DNA of 64,000 bases from Mesocentrotus franciscanus (GCA_037976565.1 CP137668.1:23412251-23476250); one strand, 5' to 3'. Positions 19,871-32,594 are shown, counted from the first letter of the stretch. Program-made: numbers and translations. Notes: generated by a model from the letters alone, not told the origin.

Positions 19871-20910
19871 TTGTTTTTCAAAGATGTTAAAAAATTAAGT
19901 GAAAATAGAAGGAAAGCATGTGAAGGTAAAATAACAAAAGATGAGTGCTTAAAGGTATTGAAGGCTATGAAATTAAATAAGTCTCCTGGCAATGATGGCC
20001 TTACAGTTGAATTTTATATTACGTTTTGGTTAAGTATCGGAAATATTTTGGTAGATGCTTTAAATGAAGGTTATGTCATGGGGAGTTTATCCATATCACA
20101 AAGACAAGAGGTTATTACTTTGATCGAGAAGGAAGGGAAAGACCCTCGATACATAACAAATTATAGGCCGATTACATTATTAAATGTTGATTACAAAATT
20201 TTGTCAAAGGTGTTAGCTACAAGAATTAAGGGAGTACTTGAGGAAGTCATACACGTAGACCAAGTGGGCTATATGAATAATCGTAATATTGGAGAAGCGG
20301 TACGTTTAATTGATGATATGTTCTGTTTTTTGAATGAGGAGTCAGATGATAAAGCCTGTAGTTATTTGATTGCGGTTGATTTTGAAAAAGCATTCGATTC
20401 AATATCTCATACTTTCCTCTTTAGAGTCTTAGAAAAGTTTGGGTTCGGTCCCTCATTTTGTTCGTGGGTAAAAACTATTTACAGCAATATAAGTAGCTGT
20501 GTTATGAATGGGGGTTTTGCGACTGGTTATTTGATATTAAGCGAGGGGTACGGCAAGGAGATCCACTCTCGCCCTATTTATTTATTCTCGCTATTGAAAT
20601 ATTGGCAACAGTAGTGAGGAATGATGAGGTTATTAAAGGCGTTAATATTGGAGGAATTGAAGTCAAACAAGTTTTATATGCAGATGACATGACAATATTT
20701 GTTAGGAATAAAGAATCTGTAGAAAGAGTAAAGGAGATTTATACGTTATTTAAGAAAATAAGAGGTTTACAGGTTAATGCGGAAAAAACTAATATTATGA
20801 AATTGGGGAAAAACAAAGACAAATCAGAAAAACTTCCCTTCGGGAATGTGGTTAAAGAAATTAAGATTTTGGGAGTGTATTTTGCGTTAGACGTCAGAAT
20901 AAAAGAATAA
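19871..20910 (+). pseudogene. LINE reverse transcriptase, frameshifted
   Basis: Reads RT fingers and palm through SCVMNGG in one frame, then YADDMTIFV in another (from 20602). Both catalytic motifs survive but in different frames. Confidence 0.85.
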
Positions 20911-20953
20911 TCCAATTATTTTTAACAATAAAGATTTCATACTGGAAAAGAAA

Positions 20954-21798
20954 TTGATTTTTGATGAGGAGTTGTTTACACGCAATATAATTTCAATTCA
21001 AGATATTTTTGCTGAAAATGGCATGCGGTCAATATCTCATTTTCAACATTTGGGGCTAAAAGGAAACAAAATTGTTGATGTATGGAATATTGTGGAATCT
21101 ACTTTGAGAAGCGGAAAAAAGGATAACTGGAGTTTAGTGCATGTAAAAGAGTATGATATTTTAATGCAGTTTAACAGTTCTGTGAAGCTCCTCAGAGATG
21201 TATTATCGAGGAGGTTTATGAATATTTTATAGAGAAGTTACAACATTTATTTGTTTTGAAGATTCATGATGGACGGAAATTTTCAGATTTTTCAAATGAG
21301 GTATGTAGGGAGATATTTAGTAGGCCTAGGAAAGTTACTCTTGTTAACAGACTAAGAGAAATTCAGTATAAACTGCTTCATGGAGCAATATATACTAGAG
21401 AACACTTATTCAGATTCGGCTTTGTTGTAGATAACTTGTGCTCATTTTGTAAGCAAAAGATTGAAACATATTTACACTTGTTCTGGGAGTGTGCACAGGT
21501 TCAAAGGTCATGGCAGAATGTAATAGCTAAGTTTGAGCTAAGGGAATTAAGGTCTATCGACTGGAAAGATATTCATTTAGGGTTGTCCGGTAATTCCCCA
21601 CGAATAAAGATATTTAATACAATTATTTTTGCAATGAAATATTGGATATATAGATGCAGGGGTAAGTCCGTAATATTGTCTTTGGGGGAGTTTCAAAAAG
21701 AACTGTTGGAATTTAGGGAAGAAGAAAAGAATATTGCAGGGAGGGCAGGCAAATTGGCCTTACCTTTACAAAAGTGGGAACAAGTGAAGTTTTCATGA
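20954..21798 (+). pseudogene. LINE ORF2 C-terminal region, broken
   Basis: Two reading frames (20954-21232 and 21256-21798) covering the post-RT region. The second includes LREIQYKLLHGAIYTREHLF and the CSFCKQKIE...HLFWEC zinc-ribbon. Confidence 0.75.
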
Positions 21799-22355
21799 AC
21801 TTTTAACACTGGGCTATTATGGCTATTGCAGCCTCGTTTAAATGATTTTTTCTATTTATTTTGTATTTTTTTGTAAATAGATGTTTCTGTTTTTCTGTCG
21901 CTCCAATTTGGAGTATTCTGAGGGGGCTAGGAACAGTGTGCGTATATGTGTGGAAGTATGGTCGGATGGTGTGTGTGTCGCATGGTGGGGAGGGAGGGGG
22001 GTTAGTAGTGTGTTTGGTTGGATGGGGTCATTTGTTTTATGTTACAATTGATTTCATTTTTGTTTTCATCAATCGTACAATCTATGTTATGAAAATGTTT
22101 TGAAATCATGTTTAAAAAAAAAAAATTGTATTTTATTTCTAAGATTGATTTGTATTGTTTGGAATCAATAAAAAAAAAATTATTGAAAAAAAAAAAAAAT
22201 TGACATTTCTGTGTTGCTTTGTCACTGTTTGTTAAGTTATTTTTTACTATACTTACTTAGGTTTTACTCATATAGGAGTAATGCCTCGAAATATCAATGG
22301 TCCCCTCGACAATCTCATTCCATCTTGATCCTTTTTTCTAATTTGATGTATATAA

Positions 22356-23867
22356 CAGGGGCGGCGATCCCGGGGCGGGGGACGGGCGGACACGTCCCCC
22401 CTCAACTTTTTTAGGGGGATCGTTCCCCCCCCCCGGAAAATTTGAAAAAGTGAAGAAAAAAAATGTATAGCAAATATTGACTAAAGACTGCAACACACTT
22501 TTAGGCTCTGGAGGGCTCAAGACTCTTCAGTCAAGAGTGCAGCCTTTAGACTAATAAAAATGCAAAAATCTTCTCGCTCGGTCGCTTCGCTCTCTCGCAT
22601 AATATCCTTCAAAATGTACAAATTAATATTGTAGAAAATCTGTATTCCGTTAGTACCGTTAGTATCACCGTGATCACTGGCGTACTGATGGGGGTAAACT
22701 TGGTTTATTTCTAATTCGATACCAGTGATTTACAAATGTTGCTGAAATGACATGATTTTCCGGGATTTTTTCTCACTTTTTTGTAAATTATACTTTTATA
22801 TGCGTTTGTTGGAAAATTCCCAAATTTACAGTTAAGCAAAAAATATGCTTATTTGGAAGCTTATATGTCAGGGCCCGTGAAACGGCGGGGCTCGGGGGCT
22901 AACCCCCTAACTTTTAGAAAAATTATGTTAAAGAGAAATAGAAAGAAAGAAATAAGGAAAGAAAGAAAAAGAGAATAGTGACCTGCCCACTAAATAATGA
23001 GGTAACATAACATGCTCATCTGACCGTAATTAAATGCCTAAAACCCCTGAGCTTCCGGGGGCTCCGCCGCCTAAAAGGCCAGGGGCCCTAAGGTGGACTC
23101 CTGCATGCATGTGCATCTGACCGTAATTAAATGCACAAAACCATGAGCTTCATGGGGCTCAGCCCCCTGGACCCCACGCCAATTAGTGACCTACCAGTGT
23201 CACAAATAAGGTATCAAAATATGCTCATCTGACCGTAATTAAATGCCTAGAACCCCCGAACTTGCGAGGTCTCCGCCCCCTGGACCCCACCAGGAGCCCT
23301 AAGGCAGGCCCCTCGATGCTCATTTGACCGTTATTAAATGCGTTAAACCCATGAGCTTACGGGGGCTCTGCCCCCTGGACCCAACCAAGGGCCCTAAGGC
23401 GGAGCCCTGGCTGCTCATCTCACCGTAATTTAATACCTAAAACCCCTGAGCTTCTGGGGGCTCCGCCCCTGAACCCCATTCGAATTGGTGACCTGCCAGT
23501 GTCACCAATAAGGTATCAAAATGTGCTCATCTGACCGTAATAAATGCCTAAAACCCATGAGCTACCGGGGGCTCTGCTCCCTGGACTTCATCAGGGGCTT
23601 TGCCCCTGGACCCACACCAATTAACGCTCCACTCGCTTCGCTCGCTACGCTCTACCTGATCGTAAATACTTTAGCCCCCCCAACTTTGAAAAATGTTCCG
23701 CGGGGCCTGCAACATGTAAGAGTGGTGGTGATGCGGATTTTTTTTTCTGGCTCCCCTCCCCCAACGCGTTTGCTCATTACGCCACTGACCGTGGAATACG
23801 GAATAACGGAATACAGATTTTCCCTCGCATTTCGTCCCCCGGTCATGAAAAGAAATCGCCGCTCCTG
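22356..23867. mobile_element. hAT-type non-autonomous element 2
   Basis: CAGGGGCGGCGAT end and complement, near-perfect 8-bp target duplication (GTATATAA at 22348, GTATATAC at 23868). The interior has many copies of a unit with GACCGTAATTAAATGC and GGGGGCTCCGCCCCCTGGACC. Confidence 0.8.
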
Positions 23868-24132
23868 GTATATACTATAATAATGTTATTCTTTAACATT
23901 TTTAATGTACTTTATTGCACTTTTATGTGCAATCTCCAATACAGTGTACCCCGTACAGTAGTATCTTCCTGTAGATTATTAATATATATTTTTTTAACGG
24001 ATATGACTGCGCACCCCAAATTTAACATCAGAAAAAGGTAACATTAACAAATTTTAAAAACGGCACATTATAGCCGACAACATGAGCTCAATCTGAAATT
24101 GCTACCAGCAAAGTTAAATAGAAATCACTTAC

Positions 24133-24205
24133 CCGTTGCAAGTGCACATAGCGTCAACAATGTGCTCAAATGGTCAAAGTAAGATGCTATACTCATATCT
24201 GCCAT
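24133..24205 (-). CDS. Alternative or duplicated signal-peptide exon 1b, upstream of gene A
   Basis: Second copy of the 73-bp signal-peptide exon, differing from the 14.0 kb copy by a few bases (Asn to His), with intact ATG, hydrophobic core, phase 1 end and GTAAGT donor. Its kappaB-like site and TATA-like motif are also kept. It lies about 10 kb upstream of exon 1a, but most of that distance is later transposon insertion (Penelope-like, LINE and hAT). It may act as an alternative promoter and first exon for gene A; it could also be a silent duplicate. Confidence 0.55.
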
Positions 24206-24260
24206 TTTGACTTTCAGCTTACATTCAGCTCAAAGCAATATGTTTTAAATGAGGGTGTGA

Positions 24261-24358
24261 CATATAACAGTTGCTGGTATGAGATCTACGCACAGTCATT
24301 ATCTGCTGTACCATATAATACGTTCATGACGAAGGTCAAAGGTAACGCGGAATTCCCC
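24261..24358 (-). promoter_or_regulatory. Candidate promoter of exon 1b: kappaB-like, DR1-like, TATA-like
   Basis: GGGGAATTCC (24358-24349), the DR1-like repeat (24333-24345) and TTATATG (24267-24261) lie in the same order as at exon 1a; the kappaB-like site is 144 bp before the ATG. Confidence 0.45.
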
Positions 24359-24994
24359 ACTCAATTGACGGTGCGCATTATTAAAGAGAGAAATAGAACC
24401 AACGAGACATTCAGTAATTATGTAAATATATATGTACGTTTATGTATGTATATGTACACATGCATGTAGGGATAATAAGTTAGAAGAAAAGGGGCACAGG
24501 GGACACGTGCCCCCCACCCCCATCCATTCAAACGCGGAAAAGAGAAGGGGCGGAGAAATTAGAAAAGTGAAAGATAGGTGCGGGATATGAACATGATTTT
24601 GGCGGGCTTGTTAATACACTTCGAATTTACCTAGTAATACAATCCAATACTGCCTTCCCCGCTCTCATAGCTGCTTAGGTCGATCCACGCACGCTACGCC
24701 ACTTGGCATAGCTAGAAGTAGAAATGACAACACTGAGGTTTAAGAGATCGAAACAGTTTACTTTCAGGATACCATACGATTTGGGGACTGCCATTAACAT
24801 TACTAGAAAAACCTACAAAACTGAAAAATACGTATTTTAAATTTTCAGTTCTGTGGAAAAACTAATTTAAAAAAAAAACCCGTCGGTGTTTTCTCATACT
24901 TATTTCTTGGTGAGTAGCGCGCATGCGCGACATGTCGCTACTCGTACTCTGCGTGCGAAGAAAGGCGAGTCATGTGATGAAAAACCGGAATCGT

Positions 24995-25087
24995 GAGAGA
25001 GAGAGAGAGGGGGGTGTGATAGTTAATAACATATTATCAACTAGGTGTCCCTGACGTTAAGGAGAGGTAATTGAAAGTTAGCCCCAA
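24995..25087. repeat. Left fragment of the large segmental duplication
   Basis: The GA run and following text (ACTAGGTGTCCCTGACG) match 42830-42923, where it is directly continuous with the duplicated segment. Here it is separated from it by about 3.1 kb. Confidence 0.75.
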
Positions 25088-25585
25088 ATCCACGGGATTC
25101 TAGGGAGGGTGGGGGTTGAAAATAGATATGTGCTAACGATTATTATTATCAATATTATATATTTTTTTTGATTTTTTTTTTTTGTTTTTTAAATAATATT
25201 TTTTAAAGATAATTTCTTTTTATCATTTTATAATTTTTCTTCTTCTTTTCATTAATATTGTACTCGTTAGAATATCAACCTTTTGTTTGCTGTCCCATGT
25301 ATCATTTTGAATTTTTTTTTAATAAATATGTATCGTGTAATAAAACTTGAAAATTGGAAGAAAACAGTGAAATCAATAAGTTGTAATTAAAATTGATGCA
25401 TATATTTTAGACTAATACTTTCTTTTACTTTCGTTAATTACGATTATTGTCGTCACTTAAATTCGTTCCTACTTTTTCACTATCCCTTTCCGGATCCTCA
25501 CTCGTTATCTATACGAATATTGTTGTCATGCATACACTGAAAATAATATACAAATATACAAATATAAAATGACACTCGAGGATCT

Positions 25586-25700
25586 AGCTAAAACTATTCG
25601 CATCGAAGGAACATCAAATCGTATTATATTCTCCCGAGGGCCATCGCGGCCCGAGGGAGAACAGTACTATTGATTTTCCTGAGTGCGAATAGTTTTAGCT
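25586..25700. repeat. Nested inverted repeats
   Basis: A 17-bp perfect inverted pair AGCTAAAACTATTCGCA (25586-25602, 25684-25700) encloses an inner GC-rich hairpin around CGAGGGCCATCGCGGCCCG. Confidence 0.65.
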
Positions 25701-25747
25701 TGTTCCGAGAATGAGTCATTGTATATTTGTTTTATATCCCTTCCACC

Positions 25748-27130
25748 CAGGCGCGGATCCAGGATTCCTTAGGGGCCCAAATTTGAAGTTATGCGAGCCA
25801 AATATTGGTACGTAATGAGCAAAAACGGTTTTTTTTTTTGGGAGGCCGGGGCAGACAAAACATCCGCATCACCCCACTCTTACATGCAAGCCCCGCTCAA
25901 CGTTTTTCATAGTGATTCGGGGGTCAAGGGGAGCCCCAGAAGCTCAGGGTTTTAGGCATTAAATTACCGTCAGATAAGCATCCAGGGGTCCGCCTTAGGG
26001 CCATTGAGTGGGTCCAGGGGGCAGAGCCACCGGAAGTTCAGGGTTTTAGGCATTTAATTACGGTCAGATGAGTATAATTTGATACCTTATTTGTGGCACT
26101 GGCAGGTCACTCATTGGCGTGGGGTCCAGGGGCGGAGCCCCAGAAGCTCAGGGTTTTAGGCATTTAATCACGGTCAGATGAGCATATTTTGATACCTCAT
26201 TATTTTGTGACACTGGCAGGTCACTATTTTTCTTTCTTTCTCTCTTTCTTTCTATTTCTCTTTAATATACTTTTTCCACAAAAAGTGGGAGGGGGTGGAG
26301 CTCGAGCCCCGAGCCCTGCCGTTCCACGGACCCTGACATGTAGGCCTCTAAATAAGTATATTTTTGCCCGACTGTAAATTTGGGAATTTGTCATTTTCCA
26401 ACAAACGCATACAAAAGTATAATGTACTAAAAATCTCGGAAAATTATGTCATTTCAGCAACATTTGTAAATCACCGGTATCGAATTAGAAATAAACCACG
26501 TTTAAATTTCATTTGGGGCAGGCCCCAAGCACCCAAGCCCCGTCAGTACGCAAGCGCCCCCGATCTACACCTTGTTGGCGGGAAAATCGCAACTGATCTC
26601 CCTACCTTTCTTCTTTCTCTTTTTTTTCTTTCCTTCCTTCTTTCTCTCTTTTAGGTGTGCTGGGGAAGGGAGGCAAGGGCCGATTCACACGTTTTTGGCG
26701 GGATTAATCGCAACTGATCTCCCTTCTTTTCACCCTTTTCTTTTCTTCTTTCTTTTTGTTCCATTTTAGCTCTCTTTGTTGGCGGGGGCGGGGAGGCAAG
26801 GTTTTTTGGCCCTCGATTCACAACTTGTTGGCGAGAAAATTGCAACTGATATCCCCTTCTTTTCCTTTCTTCCTCTTTTTTCTTTCTCTTTATCTCCTCT
26901 TTTCCTTTTTCTTTCCCTTTCCTTCCTTCTCTTATTTTGTTGATGAGGGGGAGGCAACAGCCTGGGAGGCAAGGCCCTTTCGCGCCCCATCTCCTTCTTA
27001 TTTACACCTTTTCTTTTCTTCTTCCTCTTCTTTCTTTCCCTTTCTCTCTTTTCCCTTCTTTTCCTTCTCTCTCTCTCTTTTTTTTTTGCTGGGAGGGGGG
27101 ACCAAGGCCCCTGCCCCGGATCCGCGCCTG
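25748..27130. mobile_element. hAT-type non-autonomous element 3
   Basis: CAGGCGCGGATCC end and complement, exact 8-bp duplication CTTCCACC (25740-25747, 27131-27138). The interior has pyrimidine-rich repeats alternating with TTGGCGGG...GGAGGCAAGG units. Open frames here are low-complexity. Confidence 0.85.
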
Positions 27131-27685
27131 CTTCCACCTGTAGGCCTATCATTCCTTGCACACTTCTGTAATAGCATGTACGTACCGTACTCACATTCAC
27201 ATCACATTCAAAAAGAAATAAAAGAAAACAACAATTGCACGGCTCAAACATGAAACATTGAATGATCTAAATACACGCTATATACAGGTACTACAGTATA
27301 GCTAGAGTGCTGCAGTTACCGCATAGGTTAAATTGCATTGTGTGAGCGCCGTGACTGGCCTGACACCGCGGAGTTGCCCGTGCGGAGGCATGTGATATTA
27401 CCTAAGCTCGCTGAATTTTTCTTCTCTTCAGTTATATGGTCTCGACATTTACAATCTATTTGCGTTATTATTGTTGTGATTTCAATGTAGTTTTCATGAA
27501 AAGACCAATAAAGCAGAAGCTTGGACTATGATTATGTTGGCATGGTCCACAGAATTTGTACAAATATATTCAAAGTAAAGATTTTACGCGAAAAATCGGA
27601 CTGTTTGTGCCAATATATTGTAACTGTCGCACGAATTAACTCGACTGTGTGTGTACGTGTGTGAGCGTAGAACCACGTATTACGT

Positions 27686-27715
27686 TGACGTCAGTTTGGC
27701 TGCTGCGTATATATA
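27686..27715 (+). promoter_or_regulatory. CRE plus TATA motif
   Basis: TGACGTCA (27686-27693) 15 bp before TATATATA (27708-27715). Candidate promoter for plus-strand transcription into the GC-rich island; could be part of a retroelement LTR. Confidence 0.35.
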
Positions 27716-27956
27716 GCAAGATGCCTCACACGGGATAGGCCCAACCCATCGCATCATGCATGTGCTACGCTACATGACGTGAGTGGAGTGTCTCTTGATA
27801 AAGTATCTCTTTCATTAGACTGCATATAGCAAGATGCCTAACACGGATAGGCCCTACCCTTTGCGACGTGCATATTTGCTACAACACATCATGGACTGGA
27901 CTGTCTCTTGATAGTGTGATCTCTTTGATTAGACGTGCAGAGGGCGGGTGCACGCC
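27711..27956. repeat. 123-bp tandem repeat x 2
   Basis: Units starting ATATAGCAAGATGCCT at 27711 and 27834, about 80 percent similar by eye, both with GATAGGCCC and TCTCTTGATA. Confidence 0.8.
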
Positions 27957-28225
27957 TCGCCGACTCTCTCGCGGGTTCGTCGCCTCCTTGCACGGACGAC
28001 GCCGGCCGTGCTCTCGTCCGCCCGTCCTCCCCGGGACCCCGAAACCACCTCTATAACGACATGGACGGCGACCACGGGGTCGACGTGGCACGTACGCGAC
28101 ATGCCCGATCCCATCCGCTCGGAATTGTGTCGCCGTTCCCGCGCCACGGCAGAGGCGGGTAGGGTCGAGGAAAGACGGGTTTGATGTCAAAAAATTCACA
28201 TTGGCAGACCGTTACGTACCCCCCG
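27936..28225. other. GC-rich island, origin unknown
   Basis: About 290 bp far richer in G+C than anything nearby and open in several frames on both strands (for example 27948-28184 plus, 27879-28199 minus). No protein family or rRNA recognised. Candidates are a spacer-rDNA scrap, an LTR leader or a CpG-type promoter. Confidence 0.5.
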
Positions 28226-29424
28226 CGGCGATTTTGCGTATTAATATATAGACACTCTGCATGGAAATTCCATCACAAGAATTTGTATTCAAGGCATACC
28301 TCCCTCACATGAGGTACTGCTTCATTTGTATCTTCATGTATATCAAAGATTTTTGTTGAGATAAGAATTGTATTAAAAAAAAAACTCTTTAGAAAAGAAT
28401 AGGTGTAAATTTATTCCATGAGAGAGTTATCACTATATTTTGATGTAAGGCAGTACTCAGCATAACTATTATGACACTACTATAACCCTTATTTTTGTAA
28501 GATTATTTTGTATGTATGTGTCCTCTAATTTACAAGCATATCCATTTGGCATTTTGACCTCTGATATATTACATATCCAGAAGAGTAGCATGCATAATTC
28601 CATTTTAATTATTTCAAATGTATTGCTATTTAACATGCATGTCACCTATATATTTTGTTTTATATCATTTATTTCCAGGTATTAGCATTTTATAAAATCA
28701 ACTTGAAATAACTCATTTGTGTGTGAGAGAATATTCAAGAAGTACAAGTGTCAGCCGTATATTGTTTTTTTGAGCAGGTATATATATATTGATGTTGCGT
28801 TTTTCTGCAAAATGCATTTCTTTTCATGAAGACATCCTGAAGACCATTACTGTGATCACATTTGCTTAGCTCCATTTATGATAAATATGCTGTTGGAAAA
28901 AGGAAAAATGAAATAAGTTTGAAGGAAATTTGCTTCCTTGCATTACTAAGAATAAATAATGGGAATAGATAGCATATAATGCAATACAACCAGCATGTAA
29001 TTATTCTATGTCTCCATTGATTGAACCATATAAGGGTAGAGTACTAAATTTGGCTATAAGCAAACAAAAATTCTTCCACATGGCAGGATCGAAAATAATT
29101 AAAAGACAAGTAACGGGTTAGTATATTGAATATTTTGCGTTGAAATCAATATCCTCAAAATATTATTCCACATTTAAAATATTCAAAGGAATTGAGGTAT
29201 TATAAAAGTGCACTGCTCTTTTTTATGAGAACAATCTTGCAAAAAAAAACACTACAATTTACAGGATAAATTTATGAAAAATATAATATTTCCCCCAGGC
29301 TTCCCTTCTCAACATATTTTTTTGTAACCGTTAACAGTACTCATCATTCCCTTCAATTTACATAGGTATGAATATACAAAAAAAAAAAATGACGTGTACA
29401 GTCGTGAAGGCTATATGATGGTAA

Positions 29425-29655
29425 TTAGATGTGTTCGTAAACTCTAAAAGTTGACCAATCCCATGACCTCATAATGAACGGCACTTCTTTGCCTTCAAAA
29501 AGGACAAATTTGCATAATACTTTGAAGAAAAATCTGTTATTATAAATAAATTTGTTTAATCGTCGTTGCATTTCCATTAACGTACTCTGTCGTTTTATGC
29601 CCATATCTACTAGAATATCCTTAAGAAGGATTTGGTATATTTTGTAGTTGTACAA
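29425..29655 (-). other. 76-codon open frame kept in both duplicate copies
   Basis: Minus-strand frame starting MYNYKIYQILLKDILVDMG, identical at 44101-44331 except one residue. The duplication is recent, so conservation means little. No family recognised; may be a LINE scrap. Confidence 0.2.
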
Positions 29656-29996
29656 ACATGTATTTCTTTTAAATGTTTATCTTGTCATTTTACCCAAAGA
29701 AGTGCTATCGTAATCGTATGTGGATAGTACATGCATTTTGATTAATGTGAATATTATGTTTTAGTTATTTTATTTGTTTTCTTTATCATATATGTACACA
29801 TATATATTTTCAATGTATTGTATTTCATTTTGTATATAAATGTTGTGAATATGTCAATTTTTCAATCAGTTATACTAACGTGTGCTGCATTTAAAGAAAT
29901 AATATAGTACGTGAATATGGTAGGTAAGGAAAGATAACATAAATGGAGGCGAAAAACATTACGTTAACTTCTGCAATTATAATAATAAGAAGGGGA

Positions 29997-30455
29997 TGTG
30001 GAAGAAAAGGAATATGAAGAGAAGAAGAAGAACAAGAACAAGACGAACAACAAGAGTAAGAAGAACAACAACAACAACAAGAACCAGACGAAGATGGAGA
30101 AGAAGAAGAAGAAAACAAAAGAAAAAGAAGAAAAAGAAGAACAAGAAGAAGAACAAGACAAAGAAGAGGAACAAGACGAAGAAGGAGAAGAAGAAAAAAA
30201 GAAACAGGAAGGGGAAGAACAAGATGAAGAAGGAGAACAAGAACAAGAACAAGAGCAAGACAGCGAAGAACAAGAACAAGAACAAGAACAAGATGAAGAA
30301 GGAGAAGAAGAAGAAGAAGAAGAAGAAGGGGAAGAAGATGAGGAACAAGAACGAGAACAAGACGAAGAAGGAGAAGAAGAAGATGAAGAAGAACAAGATG
30401 AAGAAGAACAAGAACAAGACGAAGAAGATGAAGAAGAAGAAAAAGAAGGAAGAGT
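29997..30455. repeat. GAA/CAA purine-rich microsatellite
   Basis: Long (GAA)n/(CAA)n tract. Frames up to 256 codons (poly-Glu/Gln/Lys) are open on both strands because these triplets lack stops; not called as genes. Counterpart at 44668-45095 differs in length. Confidence 0.95.
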
Positions 30456-31047
30456 ATGTTTAAGAATTAAGCCGAAGCTTTTTATGCAATTGATGTCCAT
30501 GACAACTAAGATATGTGGTCTTGGTTTAAAGAATGACAATTGTGATCAAAAAGTAATAGAAAAAATATCATTCATGCGTCTTCCTTTTTTTACTTTACTT
30601 TTTACTAAAAATGGAATAATAATATTGATTAAAAAAAAAAATAATAATAATAGGCACGGCTCAAATTCTCCAAATATGTGTGAATTGTTCTTTTTATTCT
30701 TTTTGAGTGAGAGAGTAAAACTGGAGTGGAATATTCTTACTTTTGTTTGCCAAACTAATGGTGAGTGAGGAAATGTTGTGTTAACAGAATGTGAAATAAT
30801 TATTTGTACATGCAAGTGTTCTGTAATACTTGATTATTGGTTTCAACTCCCGTACATAATTTTAAATTCAGCAACTGAAAATTTGGAATCTGTTTTCATT
30901 TTGTTTTCATTTATATTAAATCTATTCAAACACTTTTTAACAAGTGGCTTGACTTTCTCTATATATATATATTTGCAAAATATTTATTATCTGACTACTA
31001 CTAGAAATAACCATTACATTATGGAATAGCGACCTGTTTTCAATGAA

Positions 31048-31200
31048 TCGGCCTTAATAATAATAATAAAAGCTAGTTCTTATATAGCGCTTTTCAGGAC
31101 CGCAGGCCCTCTCAAAGCGCTTTACAGATATACATATATATATATATATATATTATTACCCCGGTCATCGGATTCAGGCTTACCCGCACACAATGTATGC
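31048..31200. mobile_element. SINE-like repeat with TATAGCGCTTTTC core
   Basis: (AAT)n followed by CTTATATAGCGCTTTTC and CTCAAAGCGCTTTAC, then (TA)n and CCCCGGTCATCGGATTC. The 'tatagcgctt...aaagcgcttta' core recurs widely in marine invertebrate genomes. Right copy at 45682-45830. Confidence 0.5.
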
Positions 31201-31630
31201 ACATTCTCCACTCCCTGTGTGTATATATTGTATTCATGAATATGTGTATATTTTGAAACATGTATTCAAAATCTTTTAATGGTGTTTGCATTCCAAGTAT
31301 ACGGTGTGGTACAATATATTGTCATTATTAATGATTTTTAATAAATAGTTAAAGAGTTTAGTCAACATAATTATATCCACCAATAACTAGTAATGGGTTT
31401 CCACATACTAGAACATGTATTAGGATTAAGAGTGTCCTACGTTATGAATTAATGTTTCAAGTGTCATTAGATTTACTTGTCTCCCACTCTCGTATATGAA
31501 CTATGCCAAGTATAATTATTCGTGTGCATGATGCATTTGATAGCTGAAATGATTTTATTATGAATGTAATTTACAAAATCAATAATGCCTAACAGTACGC
31601 AAATCGCTACACAGTAGTCACAAAATAAAT

Positions 31631-32062
31631 ATGGTTGATGGTAAATTGCGAGTGTTTTCTGCTTTTGCTCACAAATCTCGGTTTTACTATCATTCAATGT
31701 ACTCGCGTTTGGTTCGTTTTGTTTTGTTTTTTCTTCAAATTTGTGGATTATGTGCCCCAATCCCTCGTGACGAACTATCGAATATCCCTAGTATGCCTGT
31801 AAACCTTACAAATGCTTGTCCACCGGTGGTGTCACTTCATAGTAATTTCTTTCTCACGATAGTTTTAACAAAATCAAGCAAAATGGGCTTATTTTCGCGG
31901 ACGTTAGCGATCATTGAAATGTTCACGAATCTGAAAATACAAAGGGTAGGGTTTTTGAAAAGAAGAGATTTGGTGAAAGAAGTTATATTTCCACATATAT
32001 TTCGCAAACATGTTAATGCGTATGCACCTGATTTTGTTGAGATTATAACATTATACACCTAG
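31631..32062 (+). other. Unrecognised open frame, broken in the duplicate
   Basis: 143-codon frame (MVDGKLRVFSAFAHKS...). In the right copy the frame is broken after about 96 codons. No domain recognised; the middle part (PRDELSNIPSMPVNL) reads the same in both. Probably a decayed element rather than a gene. Confidence 0.2.
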
Positions 32063-32594
32063 GCGAGTCAAGATATGGAGAAAAAAATAGCTCAACCCCT
32101 AACAAATTGCAACAAAAGGTTTTTCCACCGTTTTCATTAGTGTTGGCGTCCGGAATAACATACTAAAAGTCAGAAAATCGATCCCCAGGAAATGATATTT
32201 TCAAAATGGCGTCCAAGCCATGATGGCCGCCAGTACCTTGAAAATAGCCACAAATCAAGAAATATCCCATACAGAGTTGTAATTTTGATGTCAAACCATA
32301 AATTGACCCGACTAACCTATGAAGACAAGTGACACCTACCGGGCTCGTTGATACTATGTGAGTCAAACCTCAACCTAGATTTTGGTCCGTTTAGTGCGAC
32401 TTGTGACTATATATTAGTTACACTCAATATTCTTATGGTAGAAATTTGTGCATATACACACACTTTCCAATATTTATTGGATTTATTTCACAGTACACCG
32501 CAATCATTTTGGACAAACAAAAACACTTCCTCGATTTTAACAAGCATATTTCAATAGTACGGCACACATCAAATGACAGGGAAAAAAGAGACAG

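Larger units (their letters stand above)
19732..22199 (+). mobile_element. 5'-truncated non-LTR retrotransposon (L1/Tx1-like LINE)
   Basis: The plus strand encodes the C-terminal two thirds of a LINE ORF2. RT landmarks are NKSPGNDGLTVEFY, YRPITLLNVDYKILSK, VDFEKAFDSI (first catalytic Asp) and YADD (catalytic pair), then a zinc-ribbon CSFCKQKIETYLHLFWEC. A frameshift near 20530-20600 splits the RT, and stops at 20910 and 21232 break it further, so it is inactive. The 3' end has AATAAA and an A-rich tail. A short TTGA duplication flanks it. The missing N-terminus (endonuclease) is usual for 5' truncation. Confidence 0.85.
25088..28239. other. 3.1-kb block absent from the right duplicate copy
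   Basis: Inserted between two parts of a segment that are contiguous at 42.9 kb. It contains an AT-rich part, inverted repeats at 25586-25700, a hAT element (25748-27130), 123-bp tandem repeats with a promoter-like start (27686-27956) and a GC-rich island (27936-28225). Confidence 0.6.

Noticed and set aside
26756..27253. 165-codon Phe/Leu/Ser frame and its antisense Arg/Lys frame
   Set aside because: Pyrimidine-rich interior of hAT element 3, low complexity.
29998..30768. 256-codon frame rich in Glu and Gln
   Set aside because: It lies on a GAA/CAA microsatellite; several frames on both strands are open for the same reason, and length and pattern differ in the duplicate copy.
32163..32366. 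67-codon minus-strand frame, repeated at 46815-47012
   Set aside because: Conserved only through the recent segmental duplication; no domain or splice support.
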